The translations under genes were made by a program, and so were the position numbers. This document shows positions 1 to 12,600 of a DNA stretch of 64,000 nucleotides, piece by piece; the stretch's first letter is position 1; every line of letters begins with the position of its first letter. The stretch spans positions 3,140,737 through 3,204,736 of the forward strand of contig OZ025879.1 in the NCBI GenBank assembly GCA_964019415.1, given 5' to 3'. The notes beneath the pieces were generated by a model, which had not been told where the DNA came from, did not search any database, and worked only from the letters and a program-made list of their open reading frames with translations. The DNA comes from Ianthella basta (lineage: Eukaryota > Porifera > Demospongiae > Verongiida > Ianthellidae).

Positions 1-367
1 GTTCAGTTACAAATTGCAAAAGTCACCATCTGCTCTCATCGTGCCCAACACAGCGGCTGTGTTGCCCCTCTGCAAGGGACAGCAATCATCTGCCTCAGGA
101 AGTGACGTGACTGTGGCTCTCCAGTCTTCACCTGCAGAAGGCGCCCAAGTTCCCTGATGAAGAAGAAGGATCCCTGCCTGAACCCCCGGAAGTCTCAATT
201 GCCACTGGGACAAAATGGTGACTTACTTGTTGGTCAGCATACTTCAATCTCTTCCTGTCTTCTGCCTGATTGACAACAACACCAGCTTTACTTGTTGCCA
301 ACATAACATGGGAAGGGGCAAAGGTGTGGTGGGTATGTGGTGTCCCAGACAAGGACCTAATGCACAC
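1..367 (-). pseudogene. Retroelement polyprotein C-terminal fragment, frameshifted
   Basis: Read on the minus strand, all three frames contribute consecutive parts of one protein. The first frame gives a stretch with HHFVPVAIETSG. A second continues with FFFIRELGRLLQVKTGEPQS and a following RHFLRQMIAV. The third ends with LQRGNTAAVLGTM before a stop. This order matches, from memory, the short domain found downstream of reverse transcriptase in many invertebrate retroelement proteins (FIPVAVETLG ... RGN). At least two frameshifts separate the pieces, so it is a relic. Upstream parts are not visible within this stretch. The retroelement class is uncertain. Confidence 0.5.
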
Positions 368-629
368 CTTTAAGGATGTCTCATATTGCAGTTAGTTAGT
401 TACTTTTTAACATCAGTGAATCTCAACTCATGCATTCACTGGTGATACAGAGATCTAGAATTAACCCTTTAGCAGCATCACATATGGTACACATTAATAC
501 ATAAACATTGGCACTATCACTGTATTACATAGCAGATAACTCAACTTAAGCTGCATACACACATGACGAATGGAATCATGATAGCAAATAACAAAAAGTA
601 ATGATCATGCAATGCACTATGATAAATGG
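368..629. other. Intergenic / 3' flank of SLF2-like gene
   Basis: AT-rich sequence with no coding signal that I can support. It would hold the 3' UTR of the minus-strand gene ending at 630. I see no canonical AATAAA on the minus strand here. Confidence 0.4.
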
Positions 630-2381
630 TCATGTCTCTGTTGAAAGTGAGTCGCAGTCGCCGTAGCAGGAAACAACAGAAGGCTTAACTTGGTCCATTA
701 TTCGCTTCAAGAGGTCCTTGAAGAGGGTTGGCCACACACTGGATGGAATGTCTCTGATCCGACTAGAAAGGCAACACAGTTGTTCGTAGACCCCATGCCT
801 CCTGGGGTCCAAGGATGGATCCGATCGATCCATGACCACCACTGCAATCATTATAGATAGGACTCGAAACACAGGGTACAACTCATCCACCTTCAGCTTG
901 ACTATTGGAATGTGAGAAAAACAGAGGAGAAATTTCTCAATGAACTTGAGTGCTTGTTTGGGTTGTTGCAGGCATTCGAGAGTGAAGTGGCTGACATCGC
1001 AAGGGGCCTGTGCTGCACTGGTCTGGTGGGCATCTGGTGCAGGCAACTGTGAAGCAAAGTCCTTTAAGCAGGCCAAGCAGAAGGCTGGCGCCAGGTGCAG
1101 TCTGCAGTGTGTTGACAAGGCCAACACCTGAGCAAGATGGCTCCTCTGCCAAGGGGAAGGCAGATAAACAAGGCCACTTTCTACATGGGAGATAACCATG
1201 TGGAGGTTCTCCATGGAGATGCTTGACACCACACTATCCATGGCCATAATCACGTCCCTCTCCAGCGGCGTGCTAAGCACATTGGGATCCAACAGGACCT
1301 TTAGCAACGCCTCCACCAATGAGATCTTTGCAGCATCATCCAAGAGGTGACTGTTGGAGCAGTAACAGCTCACAATGATAGCCAGGTTCCTGAGCTGCTG
1401 GTCGATGCAGGGGGGAGCGGTGGCAAGTGCATCACCTCCTTGCTGTGCGCAGTTGAGGCTTTCACAAGACACAGCTCTGTCAAAACGCGCTCCTAGCAGT
1501 TGCAGAATCTCCATCAGCAGTGCCTTCATCTTCGCCGATCTAGCTGAGGCATCGCCAGTAGCAGAATCGCCACCGCTACTGTCTGAGCAAGTTGGAACAA
1601 TCCTACACAGTGCCCTGCATGCTGCCCTCGCCAGCTGAGTGTCACTGCACAGGCAGGCCACCTTCACCAGCCATTCCTGTACAACAGCCGGGCAGGGCCG
1701 AGTGCTGAACCAGAAGGAGATCATCCCTCCCTGGATCATCTCACTTAGCTCAGGGTGGCCTGCTTGCACGATGAGCTGTTCTAGGGAAGGAGCCGAGGAC
1801 GGTTTGGGAAGGTCTGGTGGCTCAATGAGGTGGATGAGGTCTGGAGGCACGACAAACAGAGGAATTGGCTCAGGCTCCATAGCTGGCACGGCAAAGGAGG
1901 CCATATTGGTAGCCATGTCAGAGTCTTGCTTCTCTGTTGATTGGCTCATCTGATTCTCCTTTTCAACCTGTTTACGCCTTTCTTCCTCCATTGCTACTAT
2001 CCCGCCGCTTTCTATGAAGCTATGGATGTCTTTATCAATTTTTGACGACTTTAGCTGCTTCTTGCATTTTGTGTTTAACTGCTTAACTCTTTTGGCCCAC
2101 TGCTCCGTCCTTTCCACCTTTGCCTTCGCCTCCTCCTCAGTTATTTCTTTACTGGGGCTGGGTGACGGCTCGAGTGCCGCGAAGTGAACCAAAGAGGGAG
2201 GGCGAGGGGGGGTCGTGCAGATGGCGGTATTCCGTCTTCCATTTTGAGTCGATGGTTGTCTCACTCCAGGATTGTGTTCCCTATTGTTTGTCATCGAAGG
2301 AAAGGTAACTTCTGGTAGGGCGCTGTCGTCGTCATCACTGCCCACAGGACGATATTCTTCTTCGGAATCCTTTCGACTCAT
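630..2381 (-). CDS. SLF2/FAM178-like protein (tentative), single exon
   Basis: An uninterrupted 583-codon frame starts at an ATG, with no splice sites needed. Residues 1-80 are acidic and then Ser/Pro-rich (DSEEEY, SDDDDS), suggesting a disordered tail. Residues about 80-145 are charged and helical (ERTEQWAKRVKQLNTKCKK), a possible coiled coil. From about 200 to 575 there is an all-helical domain rich in Leu/Cys, with LIHLIEPPDLP, GGMISFWFSTRPCP and RDVIMAMDSVV. The layout and the 'short acidic tail plus helical C-terminal domain' resemble the CANIN domain of SLF2 (FAM178A/B). That family bridges the SMC5-SMC6 complex to DNA-damage sites in the nucleus. The match is from memory and is moderate. 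The high codon-level integrity over 1.75 kb makes the gene itself certain. It lies downstream of, and on the same strand as, the chitin synthase. Confidence 0.6.
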   Translation of the reverse strand: MSRKDSEEEYRPVGSDDDDSALPEVTFPSMTNNREHNPGVRQPSTQNGRRNTAICTTPPRPPSLVHFAALEPSPSPSKEITEEEAKAKVERTEQWAKRVKQLNTKCKKQLKSSKIDKDIHSFIESGGIVAMEEERRKQVEKENQMSQSTEKQDSDMATNMASFAVPAMEPEPIPLFVVPPDLIHLIEPPDLPKPSSAPSLEQLIVQAGHPELSEMIQGGMISFWFSTRPCPAVVQEWLVKVACLCSDTQLARAACRALCRIVPTCSDSSGGDSATGDASARSAKMKALLMEILQLLGARFDRAVSCESLNCAQQGGDALATAPPCIDQQLRNLAIIVSCYCSNSHLLDDAAKISLVEALLKVLLDPNVLSTPLERDVIMAMDSVVSSISMENLHMVISHVESGLVYLPSPWQRSHLAQVLALSTHCRLHLAPAFCLACLKDFASQLPAPDAHQTSAAQAPCDVSHFTLECLQQPKQALKFIEKFLLCFSHIPIVKLKVDELYPVFRVLSIMIAVVVMDRSDPSLDPRRHGVYEQLCCLSSRIRDIPSSVWPTLFKDLLKRIMDQVKPSVVSCYGDCDSLSTET

Positions 2382-3134
2382 TTTTGCCCTGTCATCAGGG
2401 GAATCCCCTACGCCTGTTCCCGCCCAATAACTCTGCCCCCTCGTTACTTATTAGCAGTCCTTCCCGGTGCTCAGGCATGTGCATGCAGTCTCTCTCTAAA
2501 CATATATACAATTGCATGGTGTGTGTGCGTACATTAAAGATCTGGATTGCCAATACCCGCTAGCTAACTATTAAACTACGTAGCAGTAATTGCCATATTT
2601 ACAACTAATTGATAGTAACGTATAATTATGTGTACATATACATTGTAGTGGCTAGTGAAGCTGGAGAAAGAGTGCAGACACATGCTTTATATTGCTTGAC
2701 TGGTACTGCAGAAGAGTGGATTCCCAAGTACTTCATGCATGCACTTGAGACTACCATGCATATATATATACTTGCATCTTGTCCCCATGCATGCAGCACG
2801 CCCGTGAGCTTCGGAATTCACCAGGGCTTAATTGATTGCTCAAGAATATGAATATTAAAGCTTCATATGCATGTACTCAGTCCACATCGTAGCTATAGCT
2901 ATAATATACAGTACAACATCGTATAGTTTTATGCATGCATGTCCTGCCACTATAGTTCAAATAATACAATGATCAAAACAATCCATTACGCTAGCTAAAA
3001 TTAGCAAAAACAAATCAAGAGTTTAGTAGTGCAAATTCTATTATCATTTACATGGCAGATCAAATAATTATACTTAACAGAGATAGAGCACGTGCAGAGA
3101 TGTATAGACACACAACGCACAACATGTGCTCATG
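2382..3134. other. Intergenic spacer between chitin synthase 3' end and SLF2-like 5' end
   Basis: About 750 bp of AT-rich sequence with many GCATGCATG/TATATA stretches. It should carry the chitin synthase 3' UTR and the promoter of the 630-2381 gene. No coding or RNA feature is visible. Confidence 0.5.
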
Positions 3135-3640
3135 CTAGGCTATAGCAGGCGCTCGATAAGTCACTGTCATTGTGGTATCGGGAGTCTGCCAGTGGTACCA
3201 ATCCCCTTTGGCTTTCTTGGGCATGTTGGTTCTCGCCAGAACATGCAGCAGTGTCTCCACACGGTGGGCAATGAGAGCAAGGAACTGAATGAGCAGGACT
3301 GAGAAGTAGATGACGAGGAAGAGGACAGGGAAGGCCGCTGGCTTGATGCCCCACTGCTCCAGGGCAGGGATCTGGAAGGAGAACACCAAGGCCACCCAAA
3401 TGATGTTGAACATGAGCACAGCCAGTACTGAGTAGGTCCGCAGGTCCTCCAATTTCCTCTTTAAGACATCCGTTTCTGGGTCCCAGTGGGCCTCTTCTGG
3501 TTTGAGGATTCCTGGTTTGTCTGGATCGGGGTCTACCAGACGTTTCCAGAAATTCCGTTCTTCCTTCTTTCCCAAATCCTTGAGATTTACAGTAGCAGCA
3601 TCATCCATGACAGCTTTTGTTATCCTCATCTTCAATTCCC
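3135..3640 (-). CDS. Chitin synthase last exon, C-terminal membrane pair
   Basis: Starts after TTTCATTAG, completes the second SAM helix (ELKMRITKAV) and continues with NFWKRLVDPDPDKPG and a helical KRKLEDLRTYSVLAV. Two hydrophobic helices follow (VLMFNIIWVALVFSFQI and FPVLFLVIYFSVLLIQF). A conserved-looking IAHRVETLLHVLAR precedes the end at TAG 3135-3137. This 'WKxLVxP...LxxLRxxS..MxNxxWV' pattern is the usual C-terminal end of animal chitin synthases. Confidence 0.88.
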
Positions 3641-6600
3641 CTAATGAAAGAAACAGCAAATGACATGTACCATCTTCAGCCATTCCCAAAATGACAAGCA
3701 CACCAATATGCAGCTGTGTGGCAACGAATGGTGAGGCAAAAATCACGGCTTATTCGAGATTTCCCTGTCTTGCAATGAATATAAATGATGATTAAAATCT
3801 ATGCGTGTACGTATGTTTGTCTGCACATTGTGCAAGCCTCAAATGGTAACTGGATTGTATCACGCACAAGTGATGTGGCCAACGTTCTCACATTGTCTAT
3901 TAGCTGTTACTTGTCTGGTAGCATCATCTGTGAGGACTACCTTAGTACGTTAGCTCAGCAAACATCCACAGCTATGTATATATGTATGGCGGACACAGAG
4001 AGAACCAAGATGAAGATGAATCCAACCCAGATCACATGCGCAATAGGTGTTCTGCTGAGAATCAGAATCAATGCAATAGCAAGATTGGGGAGAATGCGGA
4101 GGCTTGCTTGGCTGCAGACACACTTCAGAAGAAGTGCCAAAGAGTTGAAAAGTCATGATTCAGCAATGTGCAGTTAGGCTTTGAAGCAGATCTAACCAGA
4201 CAAAACCACCGGTGCATCTAATTATAAACTACACACCCACACAGAGCAGTTTGAGGCATGTCTCATGCGCATTGCATATCTTATTATAATAAACATAATG
4301 CACATTTTTGTTGTCTGGGATAATCTCCTTCAATTCTGGACGAAAAATCACGAAACTTGGTAGAATTACGAAGAGGGGGACTGTGAGTAACCTTGCCGAG
4401 CCGAAATTTGGTTTAAGGTCATTCCGTCTGAGTTCTTGCCACTTTTACGGTCGTCGCCATATCTAAGAGATAGGGAAAAGATCGTGTTTGGTTGTGCACA
4501 AACTCCTTCAATTTTTCACCAATCTTTGCCAAACTTGGAAGAAACATCACAGCAATACGGGGAGGTGACCTAAGGTGGTTAGTGCCTTCGCCACTGGACT
4601 CCTTTAAACGAAATGGATTAACATAAGTAAATTCTGTACGTACAAAGTTTTACGGAACGAGTCTACGGAATACTCCCAATTAAATGGACGGTTCTGATTG
4701 GTCAAACACTCAAATTTCAAACGATATGCTGGGAACCCACCCGAAGGGCGGGCATTCAGCTAGTTCCTAGTAAAATGTGGTGATTGTGTTAGCACACATG
4801 TAACTCACTGCTGCTGGGATATTTCAGCCTTTTCAAACCAGACATCAATTGTTTCAAGTGTGCTACAATAGAGTAAATACTAGGCATTAATCATGTGAAG
4901 GATGATGGGTACACACAACAACACAATATAACATGCATGTGTATGCAAACATAAGCACACACATGCATACACAAAGTTAAACCCGAGTGATTCCTTCAAT
5001 GCATTCATTTTCCCTTCCCATCTCGCCCCTTATTCCTGTCTGCCACCTCCTCTCCCCTCACTCCACCTTCTTCCTCCCCTACCATTTCTCCAGACCTTAT
5101 TCCCCCACCCCCACTCCAGCCCTCCCAGTTCATGCCCCATGCACCTCGCTTGGTGATCCCCATTTCAAGCAGGTCAGACTCTGTTAAGTGCAGCAAGTTG
5201 TCAACATCTTTTGCAGAGGCATAGCCCTCAGCTTCAAACAGCTCCTGGTACTCACTCAGATGAAGGCCGATCAAGAACTCAGGAACATCTTTCTATACAG
5301 ATCAAACAGTACAACAAGTGGCAGAGCACATGATGTAGTGAAGCTTCTTCCCATGGCGTTGAACAGAAATGAGATTGTTCATGAACAATCACATAGCAAA
5401 AAAGGGTGAATTCATTAAGTTTTGGGACCTACAAAACTCTCGAGGTCAAAACGTCTAGCTAATTCACTTTCTTTGCTCAAGAATGATCCTATTTCTGCAA
5501 TGACATTGCAGTCTCTTTGCACAGTGTACTGCCTAACAAAGGGTAAGATACAGAGTCAGATCAGTACTGAGAACAATATAACCACTTTTCAAGAAATTCT
5601 AAGAAGTGACCCTAAACTCCCTACCTACCGTACCTTAATGAGAGAAAAACATGCATGCATGATATGGGTGATTTTTGACAAAAGGGTCTTCAGCCCAAAC
5701 AAGCGGTCTCACCAGTGGATGACAATCTACCACAGACATGAGCAACAAAATGCCAAGCCTACATATGTACAGCATGTCCAAGAAGTGGAGAGCCTCTTTT
5801 GCACCATTGGTACATACTGTATTTGCAGCAAGTGGTGGAATGGGCAAGGACGCCCATGTTTCCTATACAAGCGGCTAGCAGCACTCTTCACACAGAAGCC
5901 ACACCAGCCCTATAGCGCAACAATGGGGTGGCTTTGCACAGCACTGAGTTTTGCTTTGCTGAGACCAGCACTCCTGTGCCTGCAAGGCTCTCGTACCAAA
6001 CCAGTGCCACTACCAGTGTCCAGCAACCATGCCCTAGACCTGATGGTCAGCGAGGGTCGTCTTGGACATTGACACTGCATGTCGTCTAACTCATCCCAGT
6101 CACACACATGATGTGTATTATAGACACAAGCACCATGACATGTATAGGCAGTGCGCATGTATGCCTATATAATATATATACAAGCAAGCACGGCTTTCAG
6201 ACATGCCTCGTATCGCCAACTGACAAAATACCCACAAGCGCGAAGCCATAACAGCTCCTTTTCATGAGCGAATAACAGCATACCTCTGCACAAGAGCGCA
6301 ACGCTAGGGTCTTTCAATCTAAGGGACGCGGAGTGTCTCATAGACTGCTTGCTTTGAAGCATACACGCTCAGCCATGGTGGCCATGTTTTGCAGTCACAT
6401 GATTGCATCGTCCAATCAGATGCCCGCTTTTAATGCCCCGCACAAGCGTACGCACAGACTGGAAAAGATTAAATATATTAAGGATACGTTTGTGAGTATT
6501 GTATTAGCAAAAAGAAAAATGCATACATGGTTGTCACACAATGACCTCCAATGCTAGCATTGATTGTTCAGTTACGTAGCTTTGTCTTTGTCATATCATT

Positions 6601-9600
6601 TCCACACCTGCTCCAATGATGGACCCTCTTTGCATTTAGCACCTCTCACTGTCGCTGACCACAACTGACAGCATGCATAGATAGACAACACAGTGTTATC
6701 TTCCGTGCTTCCAGACACGGCCCTTCATACAGGACACAGCGTCAACTGCTGTTTAGGGTCGGCATCAGTCACATGTTTTGGCTATTTACAGAAGGTCTAC
6801 ATAGCATTCATGCTAGGGTTGAGGCTAGCTGGGGCTCACGCTACTGAAATCTGTTTCAGGTTAGGGTTAGACAGTTTTTGGAAACTACCCAGATGCTGCA
6901 CGGCTAGGAGCACAGCAATTCCGTGAGTTTTGTGCAGAATTTTAGCGGAATTCATCAGATATCCACAAGTTACGTATTCGTGACATGTATAGCATGTCTG
7001 AAATAGTCCTAAGAGGGACCACAAATCATTGTGGACGAAAGTGCAAAATATCCCAGCCCTCATCTCTGTCCTTCAGTGGTCGGATATTTCAAAAACATGG
7101 TGTACCATTCTCTACATGCCACCAAGTTTAACTAGGTAGCTGGGTGTATGATCTGCTGGGGTATGATCTGTATTGGATTGACACCTGTAGTTTATCAAGC
7201 ACAGTCTGGTTATATGCAGCAGAGGCTAGTTATATGCTTGTGCAGCAGAGCCTCACCGCTACAGAGTTCTCCAGCTCTGGTACATGAAGTTCCTTAATGG
7301 CCTTTATAAGACGCAGCTGGAAACCTTTCTTGGTCACGCCAATGGCTTGAAGATCCTGATGGGTAAACAGATGTGAAGTACGTACATTGCATCATAATGC
7401 CATGAACACAACACAACATTTTCACAGTAGCACACACACATTCACACTCATTGCATGACCCACATCGTTTACGTATCTAGTGAACATCTCTCATATACAT
7501 GCACACATGCACTTGCACATGCGTACACACTCACAGCTAGTGTCATTCCATATGCAAAGTCCTTTCGAGTGTAGCCATGGTCCTCAAAGTTAGCAGCGTA
7601 ATGCTATGCAGGAAAAGGTATTGACAGTACATAACAGTGCAGTATATAGTACAAGTGTATAAAAATTCCTTTAGAATTAAAAGGGATTTAGGAATGGCCA
7701 GCAGAAAAAGCATAGAAACAAGCAACAGTAACTCAACACCATGATGAACCACATTGCCGTGAAGTTTGCTCTGCATTCCTAATTTCCTTGTACAGCTACA
7801 TGGGCCCAAATGTCTAGCTAGCCAGTCCCATGTAGCTACAAGGAAATTAGGAATGCATAGCAAACTTCACGGCAATGTGGTTCATCATGGTGTTGAGTTA
7901 CTGTTGCTTGTTTCTATGCTTTTTCTGCTGGCCATTTCTAAATCCCCTTTAATTCTAAAGGAATTTTTATACACCAGTTTGTACGGTTTTTGCATATCCA
8001 AAGGACTATGGTTACATCAGATTGATGCCAGCGCTGACTAATACCCCTTCCTTAAATTAGCTGAAGATTGTGCAGAGCGTTGAGCACAGTTATACCACTT
8101 TAGATAAAGCGGCTGCAGTGTACCGCACGGTATACCAGCGCAACTAAATGGCGGCATTGGGGTATCTTTAATACACGAGGAGGACAATTTCCTGCCCGCT
8201 CTAGCACTGTACTTTTCGGATTGTCACCGACGCTCAGATCCTAGTCCTTGACCTAGGTACGTAAGTCATCGTACACGAATTGGGGGCATAGGTGCCCTGT
8301 GTCATGCACTAGGAGCGCGCAAAAATTTGGTGGGAAGAATAAGAATATGAAAAGAACAAATGGGGTACGAGCAGCCCATGACACTTTTCTCTTACGTGCA
8401 CTCCAGACTGACTTTGGGTGCGCTGCCGTATTCAATACATCGAATGAAGCCTATCCTTGGCCATTAATTGTTCTTTGCCACCGCCATTTGTCTAGTTTTG
8501 CTGAAGCGCTAATACATTAAGATAGGGATGCCATTTTGAACCGGGCACATTCCTAAATAGATGTCACGAGCGTGACGTCTGATAGCGATAAAATTTATGG
8601 GAGATCATTTTGCAAAATCTCAAAATTTGGTCTGAAAAGTAATTTTAGTGGGATCTTCGTGCATTGTGTTGAGAAAATAAACCATGCCCTTGTAGAATGG
8701 CAGTGACAACACATGCTGCTGGACGCCAGGGAAAGTTGTGGAAGGGAACATACGGCAGTTACATCGCACTCCACTGTCCCTTTACAAGTGTGAGGTTTCT
8801 CTTTGGGGTATATAATGTGCTAGTACTCTCCAAGTCTCCAGTAGTCTCCTTTTCGCTTGTATCACTGTACACAATTATGTTCTTCACTGCTTCATTGGCA
8901 GCTGCGATAGTGGACTACGGTACCCCTGTTAATAGCGAGTCATCTGCCTCAGGTAGCACTGAATCAGTTCTCTCAAAGCAGATATACAGCAACATCGATT
9001 AGACTCACTAGTATTTGTTCACAGGGCAGCAGCATAAGTAAGAGGCACTGTACCTTCTGAGTGTAAACAGCTACTGTCGTGTCATGGCCACCTACATGAG
9101 GTTATAAGCCATCATCTTGTCTTAGTTCACCACCAAACATATCAAAGCATCTTGTTATAATAAACGTAATGCACATTTTCGTTGCTCGGGATATACTCCT
9201 TCAATTCTGGACAGAACGTCATGAAACGTGGTAGGATTATGAAGAGGCGTAGCGTGAGTAACTGTGTCGAGCCGAAATTTGGTTTAAGGCCATTCCATCA
9301 GAGTTCTTGCCACTTTTACGGTCACCGCCATATCTAGGAGATAGGGAAAAGAACGTGTTTCGCTGTCCAGAAACTCCTCCTTCAATTTTCCACCAATCTT
9401 CACCAAACTTGGAAGAGTAACATCACGGCAATATGGGGGGTGACCTAAAGTGGTTAGCGCCTTCGAGGCAGGACTCCTTTAGACAAAATGAATTAAGGAG
9501 GCGGGTGTACCTTTTTAGTGAAAAAACATGGAGACTTTATTACCCATATAACTCTTGCAGTACTTTTGCAAGAAAACTAAGAAAAAAATGGCGGCAGCAG

Positions 9601-12600
9601 ATGAGCGCTGCGCTGGGTGATTTTGTCATAGACAGCCTGCCAGCAACGTAAGGATTGAGGAGTGATAGGCGGGAGAAACAGAGATTGTAGCAATTTAGAA
9701 AATATTAGTAGATTCAGGTGTTGGAATGTCAGAACAATGAATGGTAGAGAGCCTGAGCTGGTCGAAGAAATGAAGAAGTATCGACTGGAGGTGTTAGGTG
9801 TCAGTGAAATGAAAATGAGGGGAAATGGAGTAAAAATGATTGGAGATACCATGTGTGTGTATTCAGGAGTGCAGGGAGGAAGAGCAAAGGCGGGTGTAGC
9901 GATCTTGTTGTCAGAAAGTTTTGGTAGGTATTTGAAAGAATGGAGGTGTGTAGATGAACGAATCGTGTGGATTAGGCTGAAGGTAGAGGGCATTTGGGCG
10001 TCTCTGGTGCAGGTATACGCTCCCACTGAGGACAATTGTGTGTCCAACAAGGATGAGTTCTTCTCGAGGCTGCAGGAGACGGTTGGGAGGGTGACACGCA
10101 GTGATTTGTTAATTGTAATGGAAGATATGAACGCGAGAGTGGGAAATGATACAGGGGTGAATGATACATGGGGTGAAGTCCTTGGAAACCATGGTGAATA
10201 AGTGTGCAATGAGAATGCGAGGAGACTTTTACAGTTCAGCAGTGAGCACAACCTTTTGATTTCCAATACGCTGTTTCCTCACAAGAGAATCCATAAGTAC
10301 ACATGGGAATGTCGTGGTAAAGGGCTCAGATCTCTCATTGATTATTTTCTGGTGGGTAAGGAGGCTAGGAAACAGGTAGTTGATACCAAGGTGGTGCGGG
10401 GTGCAGAGATAGGAAGCAATCATTACTTGGTACTTCTGAAGATTAAACTAAAAGCCAAGAGAAGGACAGGTGGTGAAGGGCATGCACAGACAAGAGGAAA
10501 AGTCAGAATAAACAGATTAAAGGATAATGATGTGAGAAGGGAATTCCAAGTAGTGATTGGGGAAATGTATGGGGGAGCTAGAGTTAGAGGACACCTGTGT
10601 GGCAGTGATGCAGAGTTGGCATGGAAGGAGATGAAAGATTGCTTAGTGAAGACAGCCACTAGAGTGTGTGGGGTTACGAAGAGGAGAAAGGGAGCAGTGA
10701 AGAGAACGAAGTGATGGAACGAGGAAGTGAGATGTGCAGTGAGAAGGAAAAAAGTCATGTACAGGAGGTTACTTGATACTGGCACGGTAGAAGCAAAGCA
10801 AATGTACAATAAGGCAAAGTTAGTGGCAAAGAATGCTGTTAGAAGGGCTAAGAATGAGGAGTGGATAAAGTTGGGGAGAGAGTTGGAGAAGGATGCTAGT
10901 AGTAATCAGCAAAGATTCTGGGCTAAGGTGAATGAAAGCAGAAGGACGGGGGTGACGCACGTTTAAGACAAGAATGGTAAAGTACTGTCGGAGGGAGAAG
11001 AGGTTGTGAAGAGATGGAAAGAGCATTTTGAAGGGCTGTACCAAGAAATGGATGGGCTTAGTTTGCACATGCCAAATGGAGCGACAACAGTACTAGAAGG
11101 TGATCTGGAGATAATGAAAGAGGAAGTGAGAAGAAGTGTAAGGAGGTCGAAGATGAGAAACTGTGGGATAGTGCCAGAAATGCTAAAAGCAGGTGGTGAA
11201 GTGATGGTAGAGTGGATGGTGAAGATGTTTAATCTGGTGTAGAGAGAAGGGGTGGTCCCAGGAGATTGGATAAAGGCAGTAATCATACCTATTTTCAAGA
11301 AGGGCAGCAGACTAGATTGTGCAAACTATAGGGGAATAAGTCTATTGAGCGTTGTTGGCAAGGTGTTTGGGCAGATACTGAATGAGAGGGTGAAGGCAAT
11401 AACAGATGTTAAAGAGATGGATGAGCAAGGAGGTTTCAGGGCTGGAAGAGGTTGTAACAATCAAATCTTTGTGGTGAAGCAAATTGTGGATAAGACAATT
11501 GAGAAGAATAAGACTTACCTGGCATTTGCGGATCTAGAGAAAGCTTACGACAATGTGAGTAGGGTGAAGTTGTGGGTAGTGTTGAACAAGTATGGGATTA
11601 AGGGGAAGTTGCTTAGGACTATTCAGGCATTGTATGTGGGTTGTAAGGCATGTGTAAAAGTTGGAGGATTAACATCAGAGGAGTTCGAGTTATGCAGGGG
11701 AGTAAGGCAGGGATGTACGCTGTCTCCGTGGCTCTTTAATCTGTTTATGGACAATGTTATGAGGGAGGCAAGAGGAAGTTTTGTGGGTGAGGTACAACTA
11801 TCTACTGGTGAGGTTGGTGTACTATTGTTTGCAGACAACATTGTGGTAATGGCAGATTCTAAAGAAGGGCGGCAACATAACTTAAAGACAGTCAGTGACA
11901 TGCTGAACAAATGGGAATTGAAAATAAACTGGAGGAAGACTAAAGTGATGAGGGTAGCAAGGGACAGGGAAGAGTTTGAGGTGAAAATAAGAGATGAGGT
12001 AATTGAGCAGGTGGAAACAATGAAGTACCTGGGAGTGATGGTTAGTAGTGATGGAAGTATGGAGAAGGAAATAGAGGCCAGGATAGCCTATAGGAAATGC
12101 AACACGAGTGATTGGAGGGATGAATGATGCCGTCTTGAGAAGGAAGGAATTGAGTCGCAGTACCAAGATCAAAGTAGTGAATGCCACAATGATGCCAGAG
12201 CTGATGTACGGGTGTGAGACGTGGAGCCTAACAAAGAAGCAACAATTAAAGGTACAAGCCACACAAATGAATGTGCTAAGGAGGATTGAAGGTGTGAATA
12301 GATTGGACAGAGTAAAAATGCAGATATTAGGGAGAGGTTGAATCAAGAAGGTGTTTTAGATCTGGTGAAAGGAGGCAGGTTAGTTGGAAGGGCAGACTAG
12401 AAGAAATGAGCTTTGAGAAGCCAACAAAGAAAGTGTTTGTTGGAGAGATGGAGGGGAAGAGGCCAAGAGGAAGACCACACTTAAGATGGATTGACAATTT
12501 TGAATAACCTTATGATAGCTACCTATTCTTTATGCTAGCTCACTGTCTGTACTGTTTTAGTGTAAGGCCCTGTTTACATTAAAACGTTTTCATTCGTATA

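Noticed and set aside
3955..4140. Short hydrophobic minus-strand frame that looked like a membrane exon of the chitin synthase
   Set aside because: The second SAM domain splices in perfect phase from 5145 straight to 3640, so this frame lies inside an intron and is not needed.
5422..6072. 216-codon plus-strand open frame
   Set aside because: No recognisable domain, antisense in an intron, and no splice or promoter context; probably chance.
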